A stretch of DNA of 64,000 nucleotides from Streptomyces sp. RKAG293 (GCF_023701745.1 NZ_JAJOZB010000001.1:4284501-4348500); one strand, 5' to 3'. Positions 8,623 through 18,317 are shown, counted from the first letter of the stretch. Numbers and translations: made by a program. Notes: generated by a model not told the origin, from the sequence alone.

Positions 8623-9206
8623 ACTCCGGCATCGACGCGGGTCTCTACTCCTGGATCACCGGTCTCGCCCAGCGCGTACCGCGACCCTTCGACACCCTGA
8701 TCCAGGCGTGGAGCGACTACGGGCTCGCGGTGTTCGCCGTCCTCATGCTCATCGCCTGGTGGCGCGCCCGGCAGGGCGACGCGGCCCGGATGGCGGGGGC
8801 GCTGTCCGTGCCGGTCGCCGTCGTCGTCGCCTACGCCGTGAACGACGTGCTCAAGATGGTCTTCGACGAACAGCGGCCGTGCCGGACACTGCGCGCCGTC
8901 ACCGTCGAGGCCTGCCCGGCGCGCGGTGACTGGTCCTTCCCCAGCAACCACGCCGCCATCGCCGCGGCGGCGGCCGTGGCCCTGCTCGTCATCGACCGGG
9001 GGCTCGGCCGCCTCGCGGTGCCCGCCGCGCTGTTCATGGCCGCGTCGCGGGTCTGGATCGGGGTGCACTACCCGCACGACGTGCTCATCGGAGTGATCGT
9101 CGGCGCCCTGGTCGCCCACCCGCTCGTGCGGCACGCGCACCGCGCCGCACCGGCCGTCGAGCGGCTGCGCGGCACGAAGCTGAAGCCACTGCTCAGAGCC
9201 GCGTAG
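8619..9206 (+). CDS. PAP2-family membrane lipid phosphatase
   Basis: A 195-residue membrane phosphatase. All three PAP2 signature motifs are present: KMVFDEQRP (K79 to P87), PSNH (108-111) and SRVWIGVHYPHD (143-154), with the acid/base His in motifs 2 and 3. The family removes phosphate from lipid pyrophosphates such as undecaprenyl pyrophosphate. The start is GTG 8619, overlapping the DedA stop (GTGA), so translation is probably coupled. With DedA and the neighbouring BlaI/M56 module this suggests an envelope-lipid unit under antibiotic-type control; that link is inferred. Confidence 0.88.
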   Translation: MNSGIDAGLYSWITGLAQRVPRPFDTLIQAWSDYGLAVFAVLMLIAWWRARQGDAARMAGALSVPVAVVVAYAVNDVLKMVFDEQRPCRTLRAVTVEACPARGDWSFPSNHAAIAAAAAVALLVIDRGLGRLAVPAALFMAASRVWIGVHYPHDVLIGVIVGALVAHPLVRHAHRAAPAVERLRGTKLKPLLRAA

Positions 9207-9269
9207 CGGCCGCACCCGAGCCGGCCGAGGCGGAGCCGGCCGCGCCCGAGCCGGTCGCGCCGGAGCCGG

Positions 9270-12200
9270 TCAGGAGACGGCAGAGGCCACGGCGGCCGCC
9301 TTCACCTCCGCCCAGCGCGACGCCTGCTCCACGGTCTGCCGGCCGCGGAGTTCGGCGAGCTTCAGCAGCGCCGCCTCCGCGCCCGCCGCCAGCGTCTGCG
9401 CCTCCGCGCGGTAGTGGTCGTCGATCACGGCCTCCACCTCGGCCTCGTTCATCGCCGGCACGATCCGCTCGCTCAGCTTGTTCATGTTGCGGTACGAGCC
9501 CTGCAGCAGGAAGGGCGGTTCGGTGCGCGTCGCGTCCGTCTGCCCGGCGGAGGCGATGTATTGCGCGTTCACCGCCAGTACGGTGCCGCGCACCCGCAGC
9601 AGATGCCGCAGCACGGCCAGGATCCGGTCCAACTCGCCTTGTTCGTAAGGGTGGACGAGTCGGTCGGCGCGCGCGGACGGGTCGCCCCCGGCGAGCCGGA
9701 CGAGCAGTTCCAGGTCCGCGCGGCCCCGGGTGGAGAGCGGGGCGAGCACCTCGTTCGAGGTGAGGGCGTTCTCCAGAAAGCTCAGCGCGAACAGCGTCTC
9801 GCGGCCGGTCACGGCGTCGCCGAGGTTCCAGACGTCGGCCCGGTTGGCGAGCATGTCGGGGACGCGGAAGACCCGCCCCGACTCCGTGTACGGGTTGCCC
9901 GCCATGCACACCGCGAAGCGCTTCCCACGCAGGTCGTAGCTGTGCGCCCGACCCTCCCGTACACCCTCGACCCGGCGCTGCGCGTCGCACAGCGGGATGA
10001 ACTTCTGCAGGAGTTCCGGGGACGTGTGCTGGATGTCGTCCAGGTACAGAAGGGTGTTGGTGCCGAGCTCCAGCGCGAAGTTGATCTTCTCGACCTCGCG
10101 GCGGGCGGTCGCGTCCGGTGCCCGCTCCGGATCGAGGGACGTGACGGCGCTGCCGAGCGCGGGCCCGTCGACCCGCACCAGCACCAGGCCGAGGCGGCTC
10201 GCCACGTACTCCATCAGCGTCGTCTTGCCGTAGCCGGGCGGCGACATGAGCATCAGCAGACCCATCCGGTCCGCCTTCTGCCCATCACCGGCGCCCGCCG
10301 TCCCCGCCGTGCCGAGCTGCTTGGCGAGGTTGTCGCCGATCAGCGGCAGGTAGACCTCGTCGAGCAGTGCGTTGCGCACGAACCCGTTGAGCGGGCGCGG
10401 CCGGAAGTCCTCCAGCCGCAGCCGCGACCGTTCGGCCGCCACCAGGGCGGCGCGGTCCCGCTGGTACGCGCGGTACGCCGGCACCTCCTCGGTCCTGAAC
10501 CGCCCGGTCCTGGCGAGCACTTCGTCCAGCCGGACGGTCAGGGAACGGCCGTCGATCCTCGGGTGCGCGCCCAGCAGCCCGCCGACGGTCGCCGACAGGG
10601 TGGCGTCCGACTCGTAGTGCGTCAGTTCCTCCCCGCACACCAGCGCCGTCACCGCCTCCGCCTGGTCCTCGCCCCCGCCGAAGCTCTCCAGCCAGGCGTC
10701 CGCGAGGCGGTAGCGGGCCGCCAGGTCGCCGCCGAGCGTCTGCAGATCGTCCAGGAACTCCTTGTACGGGACGGCCTGCGGCCCGCCGAGTGCCCCGGCG
10801 AACCGCTCGCGCAGCACGCGGGCCGGCGCACCGCCGATGAACCCCTGCCGGGGGGTGGCGAGTTCCTCGACCAGGTACTCGCCCAGGAGACCGAGCCCGT
10901 CGCGCGGCCGGGGCACCTCGGCGAGCCCCGCCCCCGTCAGGAACTCCCCCGCGCACACGGCCAGTTCCTCCGCCAGACCGGCGAGCGCCGGCGTGGGGCC
11001 GAACAGACCGCGGGCCCGGCTCAGGGACGTGGCCCGGGTGGTCCACGCCGTGCGGGCACCGGCGTCCGGGCCGTACGTCCAGAAGAGCTGCGCGGCGGCG
11101 CGGACGGCGGACGGGTAGCGGAGCAGGCCGGCCGTGGAGTGCAGGTCCAGCAGCGCGCGCAGCAGGGCGACGGTGTCGTGGTCGTGGACTCCGCGCTCAT
11201 AGCCCTCGTCGAGGCGGGACGAGGCGGCGGACCGGACGAGGGCCGCCAGTTCCCCGTCGTCCGCGCCCGGCGGCACCTCGGGCAGCAGCGTCGCCGCGAG
11301 GTACTCCGCGCGGTAGACGTCCGGGGACTCGGAGACCAGCGGGCGGTCCCAGAAGCGGCGGGTGGCGGCGAAGGCCGCGTCCCGCACCGGAGCGCGGTAG
11401 TCGGTGCCGGTGACGGTGAACGCGAGACCGCCCTCGTGCGGGACCAGGGCGAGGTCCAGGGGCTGGGTGTTGACCGCGAACCGGTGCCGGCCGAGGCGGA
11501 TGGCCGCGCCGCCCGCCTCGTACAGGTCCAGGCGGTCGCGCAGCGCGCGGCCCGCGTCCTGGCGGGCGGCGGCGAGGTGGCCGTCGAGCTCGGTGCCGCG
11601 CGCCGGGTCGCCGAGGGCCCGCAGCTCGTCGGCGACCTTGCGGACCTTGGCGGCCATGGGGTCGGACGCGAAGTAGGTGTTGATCTCGTCGAGGGTCGCC
11701 AGGCCCGCCGCGCGGCGCCGGACGCCGTCGAGGATGCGGGCGGCGGATCCCGCCAGCCGCTCGGTGCGGCGGGCCCGTTCGTCCGTGAGGGTCTGCCGGC
11801 GCGCGGAGAAGGTCTCGTAGATCTCCTCGCGCCGGGTGCCCAACTCGGCGAGGTACTCGTCCCATTCGGCGAACCGTGCTTCGAGGTTCTCCAGCTGGAC
11901 GAGGAGCCGCCCGAGCTGTTCGTCGCACGCCTCCGGCGTGTCGGCGGCGGCGCGGGCGCTGCCGACGGACTGCGCGAGCAGGGCGAGTTCCGCGGCGAAC
12001 TCGGCGCGGCCCTCGCTGGTGAGGAGTTCCCGGCGGCGGGCGTCGAGGAGCGCGCGGGCCCGGTTCACACCGCCGAGCACGTCGGCGATCCGCGCCAGGA
12101 TGCCGGTCCTGACGGTGGCGTCGGCGATCTCCAGGGTGCCGACGATCCCGGTGACGGTCTCCAGCGCGGCGGCCTGCTCGGCGAGCCGTTCCGCGACCGG

Positions 12201-14078
12201 GACCGCGTCCGCGACGACCGCGATGCCCGCCGCCTCGGCGCCCGCGCGCTCGACGCGTTCCCGGTAGTCGGCGAAGGCGTCCTCGCGGGAGAGGTGCGCG
12301 ACGGCCCGGTGCGCGGCGGCGGTGAGATCGGCGTCCAGTCCGGCCGCCAGCTCGCCGATACGGGCCGGGTCGGCGTAACGCAGCTCGCGCAGCGTCTCCA
12401 GCCTGCCCTGACCGGCCCGCAGTTCCGACAGCTGGCCCACCCAGTCGGCGGCCGACTTCGGGGCCTCGCCGCGCGCCCGCCGCACCACCGACGCGATACG
12501 GGCCGCGGCCTCCTCCACGGCCCCGGCCGCCCGCGCGGTCAGCGACTGCACCTGCTCGTACTCGGCCAGCACCTGCTCGGCGGTGCCCCGCACCTCCTGC
12601 AGCGGCCCGCGCAGATCCCCCAACTCGGCCTCACCGAGCCAGTGGTAGCGGTCCAGGACCCGCGCGCACGAGACGGCCAGTGCCTCGAAGACGGCGGCGG
12701 CCGGCGCGGTGTCGGCGACCGTGCCGGCCACCGAGAGGCAGTCGGAGATGCCGCGCACCAGGTCCGGGTTGCCGATCCGCTCCAGCGGCCCGGTGCCGAC
12801 CGGCTGCGCGGCGGCGTAGCTGTCGGAGAGGTACGGGGTCCGCCAGCGGTGCAGCGGGTGCACGCGGGTCGGTTCGTCGCCGGCCGCCCGCATCGTGACG
12901 AGCGTGCCGTCCTCGAACAGCGCGTGGCCGTGCGTCCGGATCGGCGTCGCCACGGCCATGCTGATCATGTTGTACGGGAGCAGCAGCCGGCGTCCCGTGG
13001 CGGCGGCGTGGAACACGTACAGCAGGTCCTCGCCGTTCGCCGAGCGCACCAGCCGCTCGAAGGCGAAGCCGCTCTCCGGCTCCAGGCCGCCGACGTCGGC
13101 TTCGTCACCGGCGGCACCGGCATCGTCGAAGGTGCGGATCGCGCCGGTCGCCAGGCAGTAGCCGCCGGGGAAGATGATCCCCTGCTCCTCGGGCAGCCGG
13201 CGGCACGCCTGCCCGATCGCGTCGAGCCGCGCCACCTCGCCGGTCCGGGTGTGGACGACCAGGTGGCGCCACGCCGTCTCCTTGTAGGGGCGGACCCGCA
13301 GCACGAGCAGCGGCCCGACGACCGCGTACGCCACCTCCGCGTCGGCGAGCGACTGCAGCGGCTCGTCCACCGGCTCGGTGTGGTCGTTGACGGTGAGCGT
13401 CCCGCCGGTCACCGAGACCGAGACGCCGCCGGGCAGCGCGATGTGCGGCGCGCGGGACGGGACGGCAGGAGTACCCGGGACGCCCATCGTGCCGGGGACG
13501 CCCGGGACGTGGTCGTCGCGGGTCGCCTCCGTCCAGGTGAAGTCGTGGGCGGGCGGCACCACATGGTCGCGTTCGCCGCGCGCGTCGAGGTACGTGGCGG
13601 AGCCGTCCGCCGCCAGCCGCCAGCGCAGCACGCGGACGTCGTCGACGGCCGGCCCGGTCCGGAAGACGGCCAGCAGCCGGCCGTCCAGGGGGCGCAGCCG
13701 GGTGAGCCGCGTCTGCCGGTAGTAGCGGTACAGCTCGTCGAAGTCCCGGACGAAGTGCGGGTCGTCGAGCAGCCCCGGCACGGGCTCCCCCTGCACGCTC
13801 AGCACGTCGCCGACCGCCGGCTGCCCGTCCGTCCGGCCGCCCGGCGCCGGGTTGGCGCCGAACAGCAGCCGTTCGCCGACGGGCGCGATGTCGCACGGCA
13901 CGCAGGCGTGGCCGGTGCTGATCCGGTCGGTGCCGGCGAGCCGCAGTTCGGCCGAGCCGAACACCTCCTGGCGGCGCGCGTTCAGCGCCTCGGCGCGCGC
14001 CGCCAGCGTTCTGGCCGACGCGGCCAGCCGGTCCCGCAGGACCTCGTAGGTACCGGCATCGATCCGGGTCTCAGACAC
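9270..14078 (-). CDS. Giant AAA ATPase partner of flotillin (annotated elsewhere as DNA repair ATPase)
   Basis: A 1602-residue protein. The N-terminal third (to about 500) is beta-rich, with CVPCDIAP and repeated short blade-like segments. A long Ala/Glu/Arg-rich helical and coiled-coil region runs from about 500 to 900. The AAA domain is near the C-terminus: Walker A PPGYGKTT at about 1280-1288, Walker B LLYLDDIQ at about 1343, and a helical tail. Homologues are labelled DNA repair ATPase, with little direct evidence. The GTG at 14078 lies 43 bp after the flotillin stop on the same strand. The gene order YqiJ-like, flotillin, ATPase suggests a membrane-linked remodelling machine; its substrate is unknown. 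Confidence 0.8.
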   Translation of the reverse strand: MSETRIDAGTYEVLRDRLAASARTLAARAEALNARRQEVFGSAELRLAGTDRISTGHACVPCDIAPVGERLLFGANPAPGGRTDGQPAVGDVLSVQGEPVPGLLDDPHFVRDFDELYRYYRQTRLTRLRPLDGRLLAVFRTGPAVDDVRVLRWRLAADGSATYLDARGERDHVVPPAHDFTWTEATRDDHVPGVPGTMGVPGTPAVPSRAPHIALPGGVSVSVTGGTLTVNDHTEPVDEPLQSLADAEVAYAVVGPLLVLRVRPYKETAWRHLVVHTRTGEVARLDAIGQACRRLPEEQGIIFPGGYCLATGAIRTFDDAGAAGDEADVGGLEPESGFAFERLVRSANGEDLLYVFHAAATGRRLLLPYNMISMAVATPIRTHGHALFEDGTLVTMRAAGDEPTRVHPLHRWRTPYLSDSYAAAQPVGTGPLERIGNPDLVRGISDCLSVAGTVADTAPAAAVFEALAVSCARVLDRYHWLGEAELGDLRGPLQEVRGTAEQVLAEYEQVQSLTARAAGAVEEAAARIASVVRRARGEAPKSAADWVGQLSELRAGQGRLETLRELRYADPARIGELAAGLDADLTAAAHRAVAHLSREDAFADYRERVERAGAEAAGIAVVADAVPVAERLAEQAAALETVTGIVGTLEIADATVRTGILARIADVLGGVNRARALLDARRRELLTSEGRAEFAAELALLAQSVGSARAAADTPEACDEQLGRLLVQLENLEARFAEWDEYLAELGTRREEIYETFSARRQTLTDERARRTERLAGSAARILDGVRRRAAGLATLDEINTYFASDPMAAKVRKVADELRALGDPARGTELDGHLAAARQDAGRALRDRLDLYEAGGAAIRLGRHRFAVNTQPLDLALVPHEGGLAFTVTGTDYRAPVRDAAFAATRRFWDRPLVSESPDVYRAEYLAATLLPEVPPGADDGELAALVRSAASSRLDEGYERGVHDHDTVALLRALLDLHSTAGLLRYPSAVRAAAQLFWTYGPDAGARTAWTTRATSLSRARGLFGPTPALAGLAEELAVCAGEFLTGAGLAEVPRPRDGLGLLGEYLVEELATPRQGFIGGAPARVLRERFAGALGGPQAVPYKEFLDDLQTLGGDLAARYRLADAWLESFGGGEDQAEAVTALVCGEELTHYESDATLSATVGGLLGAHPRIDGRSLTVRLDEVLARTGRFRTEEVPAYRAYQRDRAALVAAERSRLRLEDFRPRPLNGFVRNALLDEVYLPLIGDNLAKQLGTAGTAGAGDGQKADRMGLLMLMSPPGYGKTTLMEYVASRLGLVLVRVDGPALGSAVTSLDPERAPDATARREVEKINFALELGTNTLLYLDDIQHTSPELLQKFIPLCDAQRRVEGVREGRAHSYDLRGKRFAVCMAGNPYTESGRVFRVPDMLANRADVWNLGDAVTGRETLFALSFLENALTSNEVLAPLSTRGRADLELLVRLAGGDPSARADRLVHPYEQGELDRILAVLRHLLRVRGTVLAVNAQYIASAGQTDATRTEPPFLLQGSYRNMNKLSERIVPAMNEAEVEAVIDDHYRAEAQTLAAGAEAALLKLAELRGRQTVEQASRWAEVKAAAVASAVS

Positions 14079-14121
14079 TTCCCAGCCTCGTTCACTCAGT
14101 GGTGTGTGCGGGTGGTGCTGT

Positions 14122-16185
14122 TCAGCTGCGCGCGGCGACGGGCTTGGCACCGTTGACCGCGGGAGGGTTCGGGGCAGCCGGGGCCGCGCCGCCGAGCGCG
14201 TCCAGCGGAAGCTGCCCCAGGCCCAGCGCGTTCGCCTGGTCGAGCAGCTGCTGCAGTCCACCGGACTGCGGGCCGCCGGACGCGATGAGCCGCATCAGGA
14301 GCGCGGAGACCGTCAGGTTCTGGACGCCGCCGCTCCCGAGGGAGCCGAGCACCCGGGTGGCGTCCTCGGTGAAGCGCGACGATCCGTCCAGCCACGGCCC
14401 GGCCAGCGCCCTGACGGCGTCGGAGCTGTCCACGAAGGCGTCGACGCTCTTGCCCAGCGACATCGCCCCGACCACCCGGTCGAAGAAGACGCTCTCGCCG
14501 CCGACGATGCTGATGTTCGCCGACTCCAGGCCGGTGGCGAGCACCGTGGCCTGCGCCTCCGCGACCTGGCGCTGCATGTCCAGGCTCGCGAGCCGGATGT
14601 CCTTCTCCGCCGCCAGCCGCAGCCGGTACTCCTCGTGACCGCGTGAGGCGTCGTCGAGCGCGGCCATGGCGGCCGCCTTGTCGGTGAGGCCCGCGGCCTC
14701 CTCCTTCAGCCGGCGGCCGATGCCCTCCGCCTCGACGGTGTTCTTCTCCCGCGAGACGGCCGCCTCCGCGAGTCCGACCTTCTCGATCGCCTCGGCGCTG
14801 CGCTCGCGCACCTCGACCTCGGCGAGCCCGGCGGCCGCCGCCTCCGCCCGCGTGCCCTCGGCCAGCCGGATCTTGGCCTGGGCGTCCAGCTCGGACGCCT
14901 GCTTGCGGGACTCGGCCATGGTCAGCGCCTCCCGCGCCCGGTGGGTCGCGGACTGCTCGGCCGCCTCCGCGGCCTTGATGTCCTTGACGAGCTTCTCCTG
15001 CGCCTGGCCCTCGGCCCGCACGATGAGCGCCTGCCGCTCCCGTTCCGCCTCCTGCACCAGCCGCAGCGCCTTGATGCTCTCCTCCTGCTCGGCGACGGTG
15101 CGGTCCACGGCGATGCGCTCGCGGATCACATCGGCGACCTCACGGCGTTCCGCCTCGACCTCCTTGTCCTTGGAGATCCGGGACAGTTCCGTCTCGCGCT
15201 CGCGGGCGATGACCTCCAGCAGCCGGTCCTTCTCGATCCGCTCGTTCTCGACGGCGATGACGCGTTCACGGTTCTTCTGCGCCACGGCGATCTCACGGCC
15301 CTGGTTCTCCCGCTGGATGCCGAGCAGCTCCTCGGTCCGGATGAACGCGCCCTGCGAGCCGAGCCGTTCCTCCTCCTGGACGCGCATCGTGGACGACTCC
15401 TCCTTGGCACGGAGTGTCTCGACCTCCCGGCGCTGCTTGATCTCGGCCTCGGCCTGCCGCCGTTCCAGCTCCAGGATGGTCTCGCGGGCCTCGACGTTCT
15501 GCCGGGTGATCTCCTTCTGCTCGGTGCGCTGGAACTCGTTGGTGCGCACGTGCTCGATGGCGGTCAGCTCGGTGATCTTCCGGATGCCCTGCGCGTCGAG
15601 GATGTTGGCGGCGTCCAGCTGGGTCATCGGGGTCTGTTCGAGGAAGTCGATCGCGGCGTCCTCGAGGTGGTAGCCGTTGAGGTCGGTGCCGATGACCTGG
15701 ATGATCTGGTCGCGGAAGTGGTCGCGCTGGGTGTAGAGGTCGACGAAGTCCAGCTGCTTGCCGACGGTCTTGAGCGCCTCGGAGAACTTGGCGGCGAACA
15801 GCGCCTGCAGCGTCTCCTGGTGGCTCGCCCGTGCCGTACCGATCGCCTGGGCGACCTTGATGACGTCCTCGGTGGTCTTGTTCACGCGCACGAAGAACGT
15901 CAGGTGGATGTCGGCACGGATGTTGTCCTGGCAGATCAGACCCTCGCGGCCGGTGCGCTTGATCTCGATCGTCTTCACCGAGATGTCCATCTGCTCGGCG
16001 TTGTGGAGGATCGGGAGCACCACGGCGCCGGTGAAGGTGACGTCCACGTGCTTGGTCCTGGAGATGATCAGCGCCTGGCCCTGCTCCACCTTGCGGAAGA
16101 GCCGGCTGACGGTGAACACCACGCCGAGCGCGATGAGCAGGAGGACGGCGATCAGTACGCCGATCCCGATGGCGGTGGCATCCAT
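14122..16185 (-). CDS. Flotillin, YqiK-like SPFH protein
   Basis: A 687-residue flotillin. A single N-terminal membrane helix (residues about 5-28) leads into an SPFH/band-7 domain (about 30-210) containing GQALIISRTKHVDVTFTG and the RDQIIQVIGTDLNGYHLEDAAI block. A very long Glu/Arg/Ala-rich coiled coil spans about 230-560, and a Gly/Ala/Pro-rich tail ends the protein. Flotillins oligomerise into membrane rings or scaffolds. The helix at the extreme N-terminus places it at the inner face of the membrane. It lies in one direction with the YqiJ-like gene upstream and the giant ATPase downstream. Confidence 0.88.
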   Translation of the reverse strand: MDATAIGIGVLIAVLLLIALGVVFTVSRLFRKVEQGQALIISRTKHVDVTFTGAVVLPILHNAEQMDISVKTIEIKRTGREGLICQDNIRADIHLTFFVRVNKTTEDVIKVAQAIGTARASHQETLQALFAAKFSEALKTVGKQLDFVDLYTQRDHFRDQIIQVIGTDLNGYHLEDAAIDFLEQTPMTQLDAANILDAQGIRKITELTAIEHVRTNEFQRTEQKEITRQNVEARETILELERRQAEAEIKQRREVETLRAKEESSTMRVQEEERLGSQGAFIRTEELLGIQRENQGREIAVAQKNRERVIAVENERIEKDRLLEVIARERETELSRISKDKEVEAERREVADVIRERIAVDRTVAEQEESIKALRLVQEAERERQALIVRAEGQAQEKLVKDIKAAEAAEQSATHRAREALTMAESRKQASELDAQAKIRLAEGTRAEAAAAGLAEVEVRERSAEAIEKVGLAEAAVSREKNTVEAEGIGRRLKEEAAGLTDKAAAMAALDDASRGHEEYRLRLAAEKDIRLASLDMQRQVAEAQATVLATGLESANISIVGGESVFFDRVVGAMSLGKSVDAFVDSSDAVRALAGPWLDGSSRFTEDATRVLGSLGSGGVQNLTVSALLMRLIASGGPQSGGLQQLLDQANALGLGQLPLDALGGAAPAAPNPPAVNGAKPVAARS

Positions 16186-16280
16186 GGCGGATCCTCAGTC
16201 GAAGAGTGAAGAGTGCGGAGAGGGTGTGGTGGTGGGTGGTGAGTGGTGGGCGTTGGGTGGTACGGGACATGACTGGGTGT

Positions 16281-16300
16281 CACGTGTCGTCGGACACGTG
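16281..16300. promoter_or_regulatory. Perfect 8-bp inverted repeat (CACGTGTC-GTCG-GACACGTG)
   Basis: An 8-bp perfect inverted repeat with a 4-base centre sits in the 159-bp gap between the YqiJ-like and flotillin genes. It could be an operator or an mRNA hairpin. No T-run follows on the minus strand, so it is a poor terminator candidate. Confidence 0.5.
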
Positions 16301-16344
16301 TCAGGTGAGGGATCGGGGCGGCGGCACGGGCCGCGTGAACCGGG

Positions 16345-17043
16345 CTAGGTGACCGGGTCGAAAGGTGCGACCCAGAAGAACTCGCCCGCCGGTTCGTACT
16401 CGTAGAGGAGCGCGGTGCTCCCGGAGGCGAAGGTGTCCTCACCGGTCTGCCGGACCTGGACGACCGCGGACGAGCCGTCCGGCGCGGTGACTTCGGCCTG
16501 GCCGAAGTCCGTACCGACCCGCCCGGTGCGGATGACGCACAGGCTGCCGACGAAGTCCCGCCGCGAGAGCGGCCGCACCTCGGGGAAGAGCCGGCGCAGC
16601 GGCCGCACCAGGAGCCAGGTCGCGGACCACGCGCCGGCCAGGGCCACGGCGAGGACGGCGATGCCGAGCAGGACGCGTACGGGGCCGTGCGCGCCGGCGC
16701 CGTCCAGCAGCGCGCTGCCGGCGAGGCTCACGAACCAGGCGACGGCGGTCAGCAGCGAGAGGACGACCGTGACCGGCACCCCGTCGAGCCCGGCGGCCGC
16801 CAACAGGCCCTCGCCGCCGGAGCCGTGACCGTGGCCGTGGTCCTGGCCCTGGCCCTGGCCCTCATAACCGTGACCGTGGCCGCCGCCGTCCCCGTGTCCC
16901 CCGTGGCCCGCGCCGTGCCCCCCGTGGCCATGGGCGGAGACACCGCCCATCAGCGCCAGCAGCCAGAAGCCGATGACGACCAGGAGCGCGAAGCTGAACA
17001 GGACGGTCGGGAACGCCAGCGCAGTTCTCACGAACTCCCCCAT
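16345..17043 (-). CDS. YqiJ-like membrane protein with OB-fold and His/Gly-rich loop
   Basis: A 232-residue protein. It has a membrane helix at about 12-32, then a His/Gly/Asp-rich stretch (about 37-80, with many HGHG and GHGG units), two more hydrophobic segments (about 90-150), and a beta-rich C-terminal domain (GSLCVIRTGRVG onward) typical of NfeD/YqiJ OB-folds. In E. coli YqiJ is encoded next to flotillin YqiK, and here too the flotillin gene follows. The His-rich loop could bind metal, an inference from composition only. Probably the first gene of the three-gene unit. Confidence 0.75.
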   Translation of the reverse strand: MGEFVRTALAFPTVLFSFALLVVIGFWLLALMGGVSAHGHGGHGAGHGGHGDGGGHGHGYEGQGQGQDHGHGHGSGGEGLLAAAGLDGVPVTVVLSLLTAVAWFVSLAGSALLDGAGAHGPVRVLLGIAVLAVALAGAWSATWLLVRPLRRLFPEVRPLSRRDFVGSLCVIRTGRVGTDFGQAEVTAPDGSSAVVQVRQTGEDTFASGSTALLYEYEPAGEFFWVAPFDPVT

Positions 17044-17234
17044 GGCACTGACCCCCCGATTCCCAACCGCCCGTCACGGAGATGGTGGCACCGGGTGTCG
17101 CGCGGCCACATTGCCCGATCCCGGCAATCTTGACGCGCCCCTGACGTCCTACTAACGCCGCTGGGGTCCCGCCGCCGCTCCGTCCTCGACGACGCGCCAC
17201 TGACCCCGCCCTACGAAGCCGCCAACGACCCGCC

Positions 17235-18317
17235 TTACAAAGGTCGTTGCGGCCAGTCCAGCAGACGCGCGCCCAGTGCCGCCGTCTCCAGGGTGTAGCG
17301 CTGGAGGGCGTCGTCGGGGTCGAACCCGGTGAGGGCCGCGATGCGTTCGAGGCGGTAGCTGAGCGCCCGGACGCTGAGGTCGAGACGGCGGGCGGCCTCG
17401 GCGCCCACATAGCCGGCGGCCGCGTACGCCCCCAGCGTCTGCAGCAGCGGCAGCGCGCCGCCGCGTGCCTCCTCCAGCGGGCCGAGCACGGCGCGGACGA
17501 GGTCGGCCATCGCCGCGCGGTCGCGCATGAGGACGGGGAAGACGAGCAGGTCGGCCGAGTTCAGGACGCGGGCTTCGAGGCCGAGACGCTCCCCGAGGTC
17601 GAGGGCGCTGAGCGCCTCCTCGTAGCTCCTGACCACTCCGCCGGGACCTCCGTGCGGGCGGCCCAGCGCCACCCGCACCTCGCCGGTGAGCTTGACGAAG
17701 GCGTCCAGGACGGCCTGTTCCGCGGCGGGCGCGATGCACACGAACCGGCCGCCCTTGGTGGCCAGCAGCACATCGTGGTCGCCGAACCGCCCGGCCAGGT
17801 CCCGTTCCACGCGGTGGACGAGGGGATGGGCGTCGTCGTACGCCTCGGTCCCGGTGGCGACGGCCACCACATGGCGGCCGGCCAGCCGCAGCCCGAAGCG
17901 CTCGGCGCGCTCGGCCAGCCGCCCCGGGTCGCTGCGCCCGTACAGCAGATCGTCGACGAACTCCCGGCGGGCGGCTTGCTCCTTGCGGACCGCGAGCCGA
18001 TGCGACCGTTCATGCCCTTCGGCGAGCGCCGCCACTCCGGCCTCCACCGCCGCGAGGACGGATTCGCCGACGTGTCGCAGATCGGCCGCGCTGCGGGCGT
18101 CGGCGACGCCGGGCAGCGCCGACCAGGACCTGCGGGTGGCACCCAGGTAGGCGTCGACCAGCTCCCGCAGGCCGTAGCCGGCGTCGGCGGCCCGCTCCCC
18201 CAGCTCACGACGGGCCTCCCGCTCGTCGCGGCGCAGCGCGCGGCCGCTGCGGGATATGTCGGCGAGGAGCTCCTCGTACCCGTCCACGTACTCGGGCGGT
18301 ATGCCCCGTACTGCCAC
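17235..18317 (-). CDS. PucR/CdaR-family transcriptional regulator
   Basis: A 360-residue regulator. The N-terminal helical region is followed by a GGDEF-like middle domain (about 150-240, degenerate, without a cyclase signature) and a C-terminal PucR-type helix-turn-helix: GAEAARRLDLSVRALSYRLE and TGFDPDDALQRYTLE. This family senses metabolites and controls catabolic, nitrogen or antibiotic genes. No obvious target lies next to it. The GTG at 18317 follows a G-rich ribosome site (GGGGGTCGC). An in-frame stretch further upstream lacks coding character. Confidence 0.82.
   Translation of the reverse strand: MAVRGIPPEYVDGYEELLADISRSGRALRRDEREARRELGERAADAGYGLRELVDAYLGATRRSWSALPGVADARSAADLRHVGESVLAAVEAGVAALAEGHERSHRLAVRKEQAARREFVDDLLYGRSDPGRLAERAERFGLRLAGRHVVAVATGTEAYDDAHPLVHRVERDLAGRFGDHDVLLATKGGRFVCIAPAAEQAVLDAFVKLTGEVRVALGRPHGGPGGVVRSYEEALSALDLGERLGLEARVLNSADLLVFPVLMRDRAAMADLVRAVLGPLEEARGGALPLLQTLGAYAAAGYVGAEAARRLDLSVRALSYRLERIAALTGFDPDDALQRYTLETAALGARLLDWPQRPL

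Noticed and set aside
9414..14156. Very long open frame on the plus strand opposite the giant ATPase
   Set aside because: It mirrors the ATPase codons; its protein is Arg/Gly/Val-rich without any family motif. Such shadows are usual in GC-rich DNA.
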